From Enterococcus diestrammenae (GTDB lineage: Bacteria; Bacillota; Bacilli; Lactobacillales; Enterococcaceae), in assembly GCF_009933255.1 (NCBI RefSeq), contig NZ_MAEI01000005.1, positions 54,813 to 118,812 of the forward strand: a stretch of DNA of 64,000 bases, read 5' to 3'. Positions within the stretch are counted from its first letter, which is position 1. Each line of letters opens with the position of its first letter. Positions 17,501-26,443 of this stretch are shown one piece after another. Below the pieces are notes generated by a model. The model made no database searches and had not been told where the DNA came from. It was given only the letters and a program-made list of their open reading frames with translations. The translations under genes were made by a program, and so were the position numbers.

Positions 17501-19438
17501 TCAGTCTTTATTGTCTGCTTTTTGTCTACGGGCTTGCGCTTGTTTCCGCAAGAGCTTCTGCGCTTTTTTTGAGCCCCTTTGGATATCCCGTTGAAATTTT
17601 CGTTCATGGAAATCAGTAAACAACGTGGAAAGATCGTAATCTTGCGGATAGAGTTGGCTGGCTGCCATCTCCAAACGTAATCTTCGCAATGGCAGTTGCT
17701 GCATTTCATCATTTAAAAAGACCTCTGCATCACTATCGGAGATTTTTTGATAAAACAAGCCCACTGCACCGGTTTCTGTATAGCGCACACGATCCCCCAT
17801 GCCATAGGTCACCATGGTATCTGATGAATTTTGCGAAAGTTTCGCTGTGTTACTCTTTCGCTTAAATTCTTTGGCCTTGTGTTCTGGCGGTTGACCTTGC
17901 AAATAAGCCATCGCCTGTTGCAATACGGTGTTGGATAACCCTTTTTCTTCGGCAATCCAAAACGCATTACTAGCGCCGACTTGATCCATTAACAATTGAT
18001 ATTTCGGTGTCAACGTTTCTGAATCAAAAGCCATAGCCGCTGTTTTAAAATCCTCATGGGCCAATGCATAGTCCTTTATTTCGCCATAGTGAGTGGTTGC
18101 AATGACTAACGCGCCTTGTTGATACAAAGCTTCCATCACTGCAATCCCCAATGCGGCTCCTTCTTTGGGCTCGGTTCCACTACCAATTTCATCGACTAAA
18201 ACCAGACTATTGCGCTGACTCACCTGCAAAATACGACTAAGGTTTTCCATATGCCCCGAAAAAGTGCTTAAAGCATTGCTTAGATTTTGCTGATCGCCAA
18301 TATCAATCTCAATATTTTTAAAAACCGGCACAGTTGTCTGGCCCTGATGATGGGGGAAGAGCCCTGAAGTTGCCATCAAGCAAACTAGAGCAACGGTTTT
18401 CAACACCACTGTTTTCCCTCCGGCATTGGGCCCGGTGATGACTAATCCGCGAGCTGAGGAACCTAAAGAAAGATTCAAAGGCACCGCTGCTGAGCCTAAC
18501 AAAGGATGAGTTATTCCATCAAAAATCAGGTTTTCTTGATCATTGACCGTCAGTGGCTGGCCATTGATACGACGAGAATACTTTCCCCGCGCAAAGATGA
18601 TGTCTAGTTCACCGAGAATTTCTCGACTATATCCAATCTCCTCTAGTTTTTCGGCAATCATCCCCGTCAAACCCGCCAAAATTTGATAGACTTCCGCCGT
18701 TTCTTCCGCCTTAGCCATAATCAGACGATCATTTAACTTCGCCACTCCCAAAGGTTCAATAAAAACCGTCGTCCCTTTACTAGAACGATCAATTAGATTG
18801 CCTTTGATACGACTTTGAAATTCCGTTTTAACTGGTAGCGTGTATCGTTCCTCTTTGACAATTACCAAGCGATCTTGCAGGTACTTAGCGACGCTAGGAT
18901 TTTTGATAAATTTATCCAAGCTTTGTTGCAAGTCTTGTTCAAGGGTACGTATTCGTCCCCGTATTTTCCGTAATTCCCGTGAACTGTCATCACTGAGGCG
19001 ATGGCCATTGATGCAGGCTTCGATTTCAGCGGTAATTTCGTGAAAATCTCCCAAACCACGGGTATAACGATACAAGACCGGTGTTTGGTACTGATTTTTT
19101 TCAAAAAGTTTGCCAATCAGACGAAAACTCCGCAGAAAGTCGCCGTATTCCGTCAGTTCTTCTGGCTCTAATAATAAGCCTCGATTGATTTTCTCGGTCA
19201 GTCGCCGAATATTTGCCATCCCCATAAAAGGCACATGCTGCCCCGAACCCAATAAATTCATGGCTTCCGCAGTTTCCGTCAAGCGTTTTTCAGCAGTCGC
19301 TAAATCCGTCGCCGGTCGTCTCTCCATAAATGCCTCTCGCGCAAAATCGCTAATAATCAATTGCTTCACTTCTTCTAAAATCTCAGCGAAACCACTTTCT
19401 TGATAAAGTTTGACTTGTTCAATTTGATTTGTTTTCAT
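17501..19438 (-). CDS. MutS2-like ATPase lacking the Smr domain
   Basis: A 645-residue MutS-family protein. The lever/clamp region is at about residues 120-290 (RGRIRTLEQDLQQSLDKFI, RLVIVKEERYTLPVK). The ATPase has Walker A GPNAGGKT, Walker B LVLVDEIGSGTEP and the ATTHYGEIK motif. Bacterial MutS2 is normally about 780 residues with a C-terminal Smr nuclease domain. Here the tail is short and basic (FQRDIQRGSKKAQKLLRKQA) and has no Smr motif. MutS2 proteins act on recombination intermediates and on collided ribosomes, and the role of this shorter paralogue is unknown. It sits alone between the ModE-like gene and xdh, with terminators on both sides, which is an odd place for a repair gene. Confidence 0.85.
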   Translation of the reverse strand: MKTNQIEQVKLYQESGFAEILEEVKQLIISDFAREAFMERRPATDLATAEKRLTETAEAMNLLGSGQHVPFMGMANIRRLTEKINRGLLLEPEELTEYGDFLRSFRLIGKLFEKNQYQTPVLYRYTRGLGDFHEITAEIEACINGHRLSDDSSRELRKIRGRIRTLEQDLQQSLDKFIKNPSVAKYLQDRLVIVKEERYTLPVKTEFQSRIKGNLIDRSSKGTTVFIEPLGVAKLNDRLIMAKAEETAEVYQILAGLTGMIAEKLEEIGYSREILGELDIIFARGKYSRRINGQPLTVNDQENLIFDGITHPLLGSAAVPLNLSLGSSARGLVITGPNAGGKTVVLKTVALVCLMATSGLFPHHQGQTTVPVFKNIEIDIGDQQNLSNALSTFSGHMENLSRILQVSQRNSLVLVDEIGSGTEPKEGAALGIAVMEALYQQGALVIATTHYGEIKDYALAHEDFKTAAMAFDSETLTPKYQLLMDQVGASNAFWIAEEKGLSNTVLQQAMAYLQGQPPEHKAKEFKRKSNTAKLSQNSSDTMVTYGMGDRVRYTETGAVGLFYQKISDSDAEVFLNDEMQQLPLRRLRLEMAASQLYPQDYDLSTLFTDFHERKFQRDIQRGSKKAQKLLRKQAQARRQKADNKD

Positions 19439-19539
19439 TTCGGTCCTTTCTCATTGGCAGACCGCAGCCCCACGACAGTTCGTTTCAGTTGTTCGCTAAA
19501 AATCCAGACAAGCCACGAAAGTCTCTCTTTTTAGATGCA

Positions 19540-19567
19540 AAAAGAGACAGACTCCCGCCTGTCTCTT
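19540..19567 (-). terminator. Terminator between the ModE-like gene and mutS2
   Basis: AAGAGACAG (19542-19550) pairs perfectly with CTGTCTCTT (19559-19567). The minus strand continues TTTTTGC. It ends the purine operon transcript. The hairpin lies 100 bases upstream of the MutS2-like start. Confidence 0.7.
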
Positions 19568-19789
19568 ACTCTTAACGCTTTGATCAGTAAGGTATCTGCA
19601 GGCATGCCAAATAAACATTGCTTCATTTGGCTTCAATTGCTAATTAGATACCTAGCACACTCACAAAACATCCTACTTTCTTGAAACGAATTTAAAAAAA
19701 GTATACCGCAATCTTTTAAAAAAAACAAGCTAGCCTCACTATTTTCAGAGACCAGCCTGGTAAATAAGCCCTATTTTTACACTTTTACG

Positions 19790-20131
19790 TTACCCAAAAT
19801 ATTTCTGAAACAACTCAGCTACCACTGCCTCCGCTTCTTGACGAAAGCCCATGTAAGTCGCCACCAACTTTCGACCTTCTGCAGTCAACTGAGTGCCGCC
19901 ACCAGAAGCACCGCCGATATTAGTTTCCACTAACGGCTGGCCCCAGTTTTTTTCCGCCCGTTGCAAAATACGCCAAGCCTTATTGTAAGACATTCCCATC
20001 TGCTTAGCTGCTTTGGATAATGAGCCAGTTTGTTCAATCTTTTCCATCACTGTCACCACCCCCGGACCAAAGAACACCTCCTCGCCTTTGATTCGCAGTG
20101 TCATCACATAGTCTAATCGTCTCGCTGCCAT
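19790..20131 (-). CDS. ModE N-terminal-type winged-helix regulator
   Basis: A 113-residue protein consisting only of the LysR-like winged helix found at the N-terminus of ModE. The HTH core is visible as IEQTGSLSKAAKQMGMSYNK, followed by AWRILQRAEKNWGQPL. The wing GGASGGGTQLTAEGRKLV is also typical. The molybdate-binding TOBE/MOP domains of full ModE (about 260 residues) are absent. Such proteins often sit beside molybdoenzyme genes. The start at 20131 has AAAGGAGGAC at good spacing, and longer in-frame starts up to 20167 lack one. The gap to the permease stop is 44 bases, so it is the last gene of the purine operon. It probably controls this cluster, but its ligand is unknown. Confidence 0.85.
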   Translation of the reverse strand: MAARRLDYVMTLRIKGEEVFFGPGVVTVMEKIEQTGSLSKAAKQMGMSYNKAWRILQRAEKNWGQPLVETNIGGASGGGTQLTAEGRKLVATYMGFRQEAEAVVAELFQKYFG

Positions 20132-20175
20132 TTTGTCCTCCTTTGGCAAATGGTTGACTCTGATCATTAGCCAAC

Positions 20176-21573
20176 TTATTTTGAATTGGCTGGCGCAGGA
20201 ACACTAGCATTTTTTTTAACTTGCTTTTGCAGGTTTTCAGTTTCACGATTAGTTTTTTTCTTACGCAGTGGCTGGTTCAAGATTAAATTAAAGACAATCG
20301 CTAAAATTGTCGTCAAAATCACCTCTGAATTTCCGAAAATCGTTGTGACCCATTCTGGAAAGCCAGCTAAAGCCCCTTCAGACATGACAATTCCTGCTCC
20401 AAAGGCCAATGACAACCCTACCACTGTCGTATTTTCCGGAGTTAGTTTTTCATTGGCAATGGTACGGATTCCCGTCATGGCAATCGTTGCAAAGACGGAG
20501 ATCGTCGCCCCACCAATCACACCGTATGGAATCGTCGTCAGAAGACCAGCAATTTTTGGAAGAAAGCCTGCCAATAGCAGAATACTGGAGGCAAAAACCA
20601 AAATGTACTTATTAATCGCCTTCGTAGCAATCACTAGGCCCACATTCTGACCAAAGGTGGCACAGGGAACTGAGCCAAAGAAACTGCCGATAAAATTGGT
20701 TAGGCCACTACCCATGATGGCTCCGGAAAGCTCCTGATTGGTAGGTTTCCGCTCCATCGCGGAAACGGTGGTAGCAGTAAATTGACCTACCGACTGGACA
20801 GCGTCTACTAAAAACATGATGATCAAGGTCATAATCGGAACAAGTTTAAACTCAAAGCCAAAATGCATTGGCTGAATCATTTGAAACATCGGGGCCGTCG
20901 TCACAGCATCAAAAGACACGATACCCATGAAAAAGGCTAAAATATAGCCCACTACCATGCCTACAAGAATCGAGGACAGCTTCATGAGGCCTTTGCCAAA
21001 ATGATTCAAATAAAAAACTACCGCAAAAGTCACCAGTGCCACCAGCCAATTATGAGGCGTTCCATACCAAGGATTGCCAGCACCACCAGCCATATACTTA
21101 ATCGCTACCGGAAACAAGGACAAGCCAATACTTAAAATCACTGTCCCTGTTACGATTGGTGGAAATAAAATACGAATCTTATCAATAAACAAACCGATGA
21201 CAATCACCACTACACTACCTACCAGCTGAGAGCCAAAAATGGCTCCAATGCCAAAGTCAGCGCCGATAGAAAGTAAGATGGGCACATAGGCAAAGCTCGC
21301 TCCCATCATCATTGGCAACCGGGCTCCAAATCGTCGAAATAAGGGAAATAACTGCAATAAAGTCGCCAATCCAGAAAAGACCAAGGAGGTTTGAATAATT
21401 AAGCGAGTATCACTAGCATTTAAACCACATATCTTGGCAATCATCAAACCTGGCGTCACGATGCCCACCACAGCCGCCACCACATGTTGCAAACCTAGTG
21501 GCATCACCTCAGTAAAAGCCGGACGACCATCAAAAGTAAACAGACGATTTTCTTTTGTATTTTCTTTATCCAT
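20176..21573 (-). CDS. NCS2-family xanthine/uric acid permease
   Basis: A 465-residue membrane transporter with about 14 hydrophobic segments. The family signature appears as TFGQNVGLVIATKAINKY, and the conserved N-terminal part as PLGLQHVVAAVVGIVTPGL. NCS2 carriers import purines or uracil by proton symport. The xanthine/urate subgroup is favoured by the operon context, but the exact substrate cannot be read from the sequence. The C-terminus is a basic, Lys-rich tail. A second, related permease lies directly upstream. The two share the layout but are clearly diverged, so they may carry different purines. The gap between them (358 bases) holds a structured leader. Confidence 0.92.
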   Translation of the reverse strand: MDKENTKENRLFTFDGRPAFTEVMPLGLQHVVAAVVGIVTPGLMIAKICGLNASDTRLIIQTSLVFSGLATLLQLFPLFRRFGARLPMMMGASFAYVPILLSIGADFGIGAIFGSQLVGSVVVIVIGLFIDKIRILFPPIVTGTVILSIGLSLFPVAIKYMAGGAGNPWYGTPHNWLVALVTFAVVFYLNHFGKGLMKLSSILVGMVVGYILAFFMGIVSFDAVTTAPMFQMIQPMHFGFEFKLVPIMTLIIMFLVDAVQSVGQFTATTVSAMERKPTNQELSGAIMGSGLTNFIGSFFGSVPCATFGQNVGLVIATKAINKYILVFASSILLLAGFLPKIAGLLTTIPYGVIGGATISVFATIAMTGIRTIANEKLTPENTTVVGLSLAFGAGIVMSEGALAGFPEWVTTIFGNSEVILTTILAIVFNLILNQPLRKKKTNRETENLQKQVKKNASVPAPANSK

Positions 21574-21932
21574 AAACTATTGCCTCTTTTCTCTTTTGTA
21601 CCACCGACTGCTTATCTAACTTTGATAAGGTCCTGGTATCTTCAGCGAATCAACCGCCCTTGTCCAAAGATCCCAACCAACCTTGGACAAAACCGGGGAT
21701 GAGCTACATTTAATAAAACCTGTTACCAAATCAACAAACTGAAGAGACTAGTCCATAAGTCTGGCTATCAGTAAAGCTTCCCATGGGCTTAAGTACCACC
21801 ATTGCTTTAATAACGCTTATCGCATTTAAGCGTTGGGAAACATTTGCCGATAATGACTTATGTGCTAGCCTCCTCTTAATTGAATCACTGGTCGTTTTCT
21901 GTGGTATTTTTTGACAAACCTGACGTCATGAG
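21574..21932 (-). other. Structured leader between the two permease genes
   Basis: No gene is seen in about 350 bases. Two clear hairpins occur. One is AACGCTTA (21812-21819) with TAAGCGTT (21827-21834). The other is TTGTCCAA (21660-21667) with TTGGACAA (21683-21690). Neither has a T run. They may protect or process the mRNA, or form part of a regulatory leader. The classical purine riboswitch core was looked for and not seen. Confidence 0.4.
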
Positions 21933-23384
21933 TTATTTAATATCTTCTGGTAAACGATCGGCTGCGGTTTCTTTTAACAATAAGTTTAGGACAATCGCTA
22001 CTATCGTCGCTAGTACCACTGGTGAAGTCCCAATCGCTGTGTATAATTCCTGGGGTATAAAATGCATGCCGGCATTCCAGGCTTCCGTGCATACTGCTGT
22101 GAAGCCCATCCCAATGGCAACTGACATCCCCACAATCGTTAAATTACGAAATGTCAGTGGTTGTTTAGCAATCAGTTTCAGTCCATTCATCGTAATCATC
22201 GAAAAGACAGACAAGGTGGCCCCACCGATAACAGGGTAAGGCACAGTGGTTAAAATTGCTGAAAGTTTAGGGAACAAACCGGCGATTAAAATCACCACGG
22301 CAGCTGTCGTAAACACCCGTCGAGCAATGACTTTATTGGTAGCAACAATCCCCACGTTTTGTGAGAATGTCGCAGTTGGCGGTGCTCCCAGCAACGCCCC
22401 CATAATGTTCATGACACCATAACCAAGAATGCCCCCTTGCAATTCACTGGTTGTCGGTTCTCGATCCATCCCTCCCACTGTGGTGGAAGTTAAATCCCCA
22501 ATAGCTTGAATGGAATTGACAATAAACAAAATGACAAACGAAATAATAACAGCTGGTTCAAATCGCAAACCAAAATGTAGTGGGGAAGCGACTTTCAACC
22601 AATCCGCACTGGCTACTTTACTAAAATCCACCATGCCAAAAGGAATTGAAATCAGATACCCGATAATCATCGCAAAAAGCACACTCGACAGTTTGGTAAT
22701 ACCTTTAGTAAAGTTGTTTAAAACAAAGGCAGTAGCCAAGGTGATGCCGCCTACTAGCCAAAACTGCCAGGAACCCCAAGGCATCGTCTGGCCATTCGCC
22801 ATCGCCACTTCAGCTGTTACACTGCCTGCACCCCCAATATACCTCAGAGCAATCGGGTACAAGGATAAGCCAATAACAAACACCACGGTTCCCGTAACAA
22901 TCGAAGGGAAAAAGCGCTTGATAACTTTGATGGTCATCCCCAGTAAAACGGCACAGACACCACCCACCAATTGGGCCCCTAAAATAACGCCGACCGCTTT
23001 TCTAGGGTCGTTTAGCGTGTCTGAATACAAAGCTGCCACTGCAGACATCGTCGGTACATAAGCAAAACTAGCCCCCATAATGACCGGCAAGCGCGCCCCT
23101 AGTTTGCCAAATAGCGGGAAAAGCATCATTAAGGTCGAAATTCCTGAAACAATCAATGACATTTGGATCAAAATAACGCGATCAGCTTCTGTCAATCCAG
23201 CCGCTCCCGAAATAACTAAGGCTGGCGTGATGCATCCTGCCACCATCGCCACCACGTGTTGCATTGCTAAGGGAAAGGTTTGACTAAAGGTTGGTTTTCC
23301 TTCCCACTTAAAGATTTCTCGATTTTCCTGATGAATAGTTTTCTTTTCAAATAATCCTTGTTTGTTTTCCTTTGTGTTATCCAT
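21933..23384 (-). CDS. NCS2-family purine permease (xanthine/urate type)
   Basis: A 483-residue transporter with about 14 membrane spans. The signature TFSQNVGIVATNKVIARR and the N-terminal FPLAMQHVVAMVAGCITPAL mark it as NCS2. A glycine-rich span with the acidic DLTSTTVGGMDREPTTSELQ loop is typical of the xanthine/uracil carriers. A GGAG ribosome site six bases before ATG 23384 is preferred over the ATG at 23396 that overlaps it. It follows ridA on the same strand after a 129-base gap with an inverted repeat. It is probably the main importer of the purine-catabolism operon. Substrate choice between xanthine, urate and other purines is open. Confidence 0.92.
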   Translation of the reverse strand: MDNTKENKQGLFEKKTIHQENREIFKWEGKPTFSQTFPLAMQHVVAMVAGCITPALVISGAAGLTEADRVILIQMSLIVSGISTLMMLFPLFGKLGARLPVIMGASFAYVPTMSAVAALYSDTLNDPRKAVGVILGAQLVGGVCAVLLGMTIKVIKRFFPSIVTGTVVFVIGLSLYPIALRYIGGAGSVTAEVAMANGQTMPWGSWQFWLVGGITLATAFVLNNFTKGITKLSSVLFAMIIGYLISIPFGMVDFSKVASADWLKVASPLHFGLRFEPAVIISFVILFIVNSIQAIGDLTSTTVGGMDREPTTSELQGGILGYGVMNIMGALLGAPPTATFSQNVGIVATNKVIARRVFTTAAVVILIAGLFPKLSAILTTVPYPVIGGATLSVFSMITMNGLKLIAKQPLTFRNLTIVGMSVAIGMGFTAVCTEAWNAGMHFIPQELYTAIGTSPVVLATIVAIVLNLLLKETAADRLPEDIK

Positions 23385-23396
23385 AGTTTTCTCCAT

Positions 23397-23525
23397 TCTG
23401 ATATGTATTCATGAGAAAGCGTGGCACCGGCGCTTAAGCGTTTTCATTTAACGAATACATCATGTTATTTTCCGGCACCACATGATTCCTCAAAGGTCAA
23501 ACTCGGTCAGGTTTGTCGGATGAAA
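23397..23525 (-). promoter_or_regulatory. Inverted repeat leader upstream of the permease, with a near-cre box
   Basis: ATGTATTC (23403-23410) pairs perfectly with GAATACAT (23453-23460) and encloses ATGAAAACGCTTAAGCG on the minus strand. That segment resembles a catabolite-response element with two mismatches. A duplicated GGCACC motif (about 23424 and 23475) adds to the impression of an ordered leader. No known riboswitch class was recognised. Confidence 0.4.
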
Positions 23526-23900
23526 CTATTTTACCGCAACGACTTCAATTTCAAATTCTCCACCTAAGGGCAAAGATTGAACAGCCACGCAAGAACGGGC
23601 TGGTTTCCACTCACTAAAATACTCCCCATAAACAGCATTGACTTCAGCAAAATTCCCCATATCTGTCAAGAAGACTGTGGTTTTTACCACATCGCTTAAC
23701 TGAAAACCGGCTTCCTTTAAAATCCCTTCCAGGTTGATAAAGCCTTGCTTTGCTTGATAAACGACGCCTTCCACCAATTGTCCTTTCGCTGGATCAATCC
23801 CCAACTGACCGGAAACGTAAATCGTATTGCCAGCAATGACCGCATGAGAATACGGTCCGACAGCTGCTGGTCCTTTTGTTGCATTAAACATTTTATTCAT
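23526..23900 (-). CDS. ridA: RidA family enamine/imine deaminase
   Basis: A 124-residue YjgF/YER057c/UK114 protein that hydrolyses reactive enamines such as 2-aminoacrylate. Family motifs are VGPYSHAVIAGNTIYVSGQL at the N-terminus and, near the end, KPARSCVAVQSLPLGGEFEIE, with the conserved arginine that binds the carboxylate. It trimerises in known members. The gene lies between carbamate kinase and a permease in the purine operon. YgeX in the same operon makes 2-aminoacrylate from 2,3-diaminopropionate, which gives a direct reason for RidA here. That link is inferred. A start two codons later (ATG at 23891) is also possible. Confidence 0.93.
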   Translation of the reverse strand: MNKMFNATKGPAAVGPYSHAVIAGNTIYVSGQLGIDPAKGQLVEGVVYQAKQGFINLEGILKEAGFQLSDVVKTTVFLTDMGNFAEVNAVYGEYFSEWKPARSCVAVQSLPLGGEFEIEVVAVK

Positions 23901-24023
23901 GATGATACTTCCTCTCTTCAGCTTCGGTAAGACTTCCCCAAAACCTTACCAATCACAAACAACCCCTAAGTATCCCTAAACTTGATGTTTCCATTTTCTA
24001 ACTTACTCCCCAATGCACTGATT

Positions 24024-24956
24024 TTAGCCCACGATGACGGTTCCGGTCTTACCTGCTAGGCCATCTTTGGCTTTTTCCAATGAAGTAATCAGCGTTTTCT
24101 TGCCAGATTTAGCAGCAAAACTCAAGCCTGCTTCTACTTTTGGCAACATCGACCCTGGAGCAAAATGCCCTTCTGCGATATATTGCTTCATTTCAGCAAT
24201 ACTCACTTCCCCTAGTTCTTTTTGGTCTGGTTTGCCAAAATTCAGCGCCACTTTTTCTACTGCCGTTAAAATGACTAACATGTCGGCATCAATCGTGGCC
24301 GCTAGTAATGCCGAACAGTAATCTTTGTCGATAACTGCTGCTACCCCTTGTAGATGATCATTTTCTTGCTTAATAACGGGAATACCACCGCCACCACAAC
24401 AGATAACCAGTTGATCAGCTTTCAAAAGGGTATCAATCGTCTCCAATTCAACGATTTCTTTGGGTTTTGGTGAAGCCACTACCCGACGATAGCCCCGTCC
24501 AGCATCCTCCATCACGTCAACGCCTTCGTTGGCTAACTGATCCGCTTCAGCTTTCGTCATAAAACGGCCGATTGGTTTAGTTGGCTTGTTGAAAGCCGGA
24601 TCAGCTTTGTCTACTACCACTTGTGTTGCTACGGTGATCACCGGTTTGTGAATGTTGCGGTGGAGCATTTCTTCCCGCAAGGCATTTTGTAAATCATAGC
24701 CGATATACGTTTGGCTCATGGCAACACAGACCGATAGCGGAACTGGTGGATACTTCGTAGGATCATCAGCAGTTAACTCATCCATCGCCAGTTGAATCAT
24801 CCCAGCTTGCGGGCCATTGCCATGAACCAAAATGACTTCATGTCCTTCTGCAACTAAATCAACAATCGACTTTGCTGTTTCTTTGACGGCTGCCATCTGT
24901 TCAATCAAATTATTACCAAGGGCATTCCCACCGAGGGCTACTACCACTTTAGCCAT
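24024..24956 (-). CDS. arcC: Carbamate kinase
   Basis: A 310-residue amino-acid-kinase-fold enzyme that converts carbamoyl phosphate plus ADP to ATP, CO2 and ammonia. Visible motifs are VVVALGGNALG at the N-terminus, VHGNGPQAGM, the lysine-rich RVVASPKPKEIVE and VICCGGGGIPV. It shares the operon with the carbamoyltransferase YgeW rather than with arginine-deiminase genes. Its likely job is therefore to harvest ATP from carbamoyl phosphate released in purine breakdown. AAAGGGG before ATG 24956 and the family N-terminus MAKVVVALGG support this start over an in-frame ATG at 24974. A promoter with a cre-like box lies upstream, so it may also be transcribed on its own. Confidence 0.95.
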   Translation of the reverse strand: MAKVVVALGGNALGNNLIEQMAAVKETAKSIVDLVAEGHEVILVHGNGPQAGMIQLAMDELTADDPTKYPPVPLSVCVAMSQTYIGYDLQNALREEMLHRNIHKPVITVATQVVVDKADPAFNKPTKPIGRFMTKAEADQLANEGVDVMEDAGRGYRRVVASPKPKEIVELETIDTLLKADQLVICCGGGGIPVIKQENDHLQGVAAVIDKDYCSALLAATIDADMLVILTAVEKVALNFGKPDQKELGEVSIAEMKQYIAEGHFAPGSMLPKVEAGLSFAAKSGKKTLITSLEKAKDGLAGKTGTVIVG

Positions 24957-25032
24957 ACATTTTCCCCTTTTCAACGTTTTCTTAAAATCCTATTTCGACT
25001 CAGGTTATCGTTATTTAAATGATACTCCTTTG

Positions 25033-25071
25033 ATTATAAGTTGTATAGAGACTTTAATGAAAACGCTTTTT
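25033..25071 (-). promoter_or_regulatory. Putative arcC promoter with overlapping cre-like site
   Basis: On the minus strand TATAAT (25038-25033) lies 17 bp after a weak -35 (TTCATT). ATGAAAACGCTTTTT (25057-25071, plus strand) matches the CcpA box with one mismatch and covers the -35. Catabolite repression of carbamate kinase would fit. Confidence 0.4.
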
Positions 25072-25099
25072 ATTCTTTGGTTTTAAGTCGATCTTTTCA

Positions 25100-25148
25100 C
25101 AACCAAGACGCGCTACAGCACATCTTAAGATAGCAGGCATCTTGGTTG
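25100..25148. terminator. Inverted repeat between ygeW and arcC
   Basis: CAACCAAGACGC (25100-25111) pairs with GCATCTTGGTTG (25137-25148), one mismatch, with a 25-base loop. It has no T run, so it is more likely a processing or attenuating hairpin after ygeW than a full terminator. Confidence 0.45.
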
Positions 25149-25174
25149 CTTTCAGATCCTAAAAAATTGACTGC

Positions 25175-26374
25175 TTATTTTTCGGAGACTTTCCGTTCTT
25201 GTCCGCGAGCTTCCAATTGTTCCAACATTTTAGCTGGATCTTTGAATTTACTTAGGAAGATCATTGCCGCAATTACATAAGGTTTATTTGATGCTTGACG
25301 ATACAATTCGTCCCGGTAGCGATCAAAGACTGAAGCATCAACTTCCCCTTCTTCAGCAGAAACACCGGTAATATCAGCAGGTAGCGGGTGCATATACAAA
25401 GCTTTCCCGTCTTTAGTCAAGTTCATCATTTCTTCAGTACAAGCCCAATCTTTAAACTTACCATTGTCAGCTAAGAGTTCTTTTTCCAACTTATCAATGC
25501 CGTCAAAATCCCCTTCCGCATACAATTGGGTCCGTTTTTCCATCGCTTCAAAAGGGGCCCAACTCTTACAAATAATGACATCGGCATCAGTGAAGGCCTC
25601 TTTCATGTCGTTGGTTCGTGCATACGAGCCGCCAGATTCTTCCGCATATTTATGAGCCAGTTCTTCGACTTCTGGCATCACTTCATAACCTTCTGGGTGG
25701 GCCAACACTACATCGGCACCAAACCGTGTCATTAAGCCAATCGTTCCTTGGGCTACAGATAATGGTTTGCCATATGATGGGGAATAGGCCCAAGACATGA
25801 CGATTTTTTTGCCTTTCAAGTTTTCAATACCGCCAACTTCATGAATAATATGGTTCAAGTCAGCCAAAGCTTGTGTAGGATGGTCTTCATCATCTTGCAA
25901 ATCCACCAAGATTGGTCGTTGTTCCAAGATGCCATCGCGATAGCTGTCTTTAACGGATTCGATGACTTCTTCCATATAAGCGGCACCTTTACCGATATAC
26001 ATATCATCACGAATCCCAATCACATCAGCCATAAAGGAGATCATCGTCGCAGTTTCCCGAACAGTTTCCCCGTGAGAGATTTGTGATTTCTTTTCATCCA
26101 AATCTTGGATAGCCAACCCTAACATATTACAAGCAGAAGCAAATGAAAAACGAGTCCGGGTGGAATTATCCCGGAAAATGGAAACACCTAAGCCGGAATC
26201 AAAAATTTTGGTTGAGATATTCCGTTCCCGTAAGTTGCGCAAAGCATCCGCCATTGCCAAGGTGGCGCGGATTTCATCATCAGATTTTTTCCAAGTTTGC
26301 ATAAAATCATTTTCAAACATTTTGGAAGTATCTTTTTCATTAATCACGTTTACTAGTTCTTTAAAATCGGTCAT
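25175..26374 (-). CDS. ygeW: YgeW knotted carbamoyltransferase
   Basis: A 399-residue aspartate/ornithine carbamoyltransferase relative, long known only from Se-molybdenum hydroxylase clusters and more recently tied to anaerobic purine/urate breakdown. The carbamoyl-phosphate loop is FRDNSTRTRFSFASACN. Other family blocks are HGETVRETATMISF, DHPTQALADL, SWAYSPSYGKPLSV and MHPLPADI. The sequence is strikingly close to E. coli YgeW along its whole length. The knot-forming region follows SPSYGKP. AAAGGAG nine bases before ATG 26374 fixes the start, and an in-frame start at 26410 has no ribosome site. It probably works in reverse, releasing carbamoyl phosphate for the downstream carbamate kinase. 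Confidence 0.95.
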   Translation of the reverse strand: MTDFKELVNVINEKDTSKMFENDFMQTWKKSDDEIRATLAMADALRNLRERNISTKIFDSGLGVSIFRDNSTRTRFSFASACNMLGLAIQDLDEKKSQISHGETVRETATMISFMADVIGIRDDMYIGKGAAYMEEVIESVKDSYRDGILEQRPILVDLQDDEDHPTQALADLNHIIHEVGGIENLKGKKIVMSWAYSPSYGKPLSVAQGTIGLMTRFGADVVLAHPEGYEVMPEVEELAHKYAEESGGSYARTNDMKEAFTDADVIICKSWAPFEAMEKRTQLYAEGDFDGIDKLEKELLADNGKFKDWACTEEMMNLTKDGKALYMHPLPADITGVSAEEGEVDASVFDRYRDELYRQASNKPYVIAAMIFLSKFKDPAKMLEQLEARGQERKVSEK

Positions 26375-26443
26375 TTTATGGAACTCCTTTGTCATTTTAT
26401 AAGTACGCATTATCGAGTGAAACTGTTACTTTATGAATGGCTT

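Noticed and set aside
20186..23283. Long rightward frames across both permease genes
   Set aside because: They are antisense to well-supported NCS2 permeases, have low-complexity composition and lack ribosome sites. They come from codon bias of the real genes.
23397..23525. Purine riboswitch upstream of the permease
   Set aside because: The conserved core of the classical purine riboswitch was not found on either strand, so only a generic structured leader is claimed.
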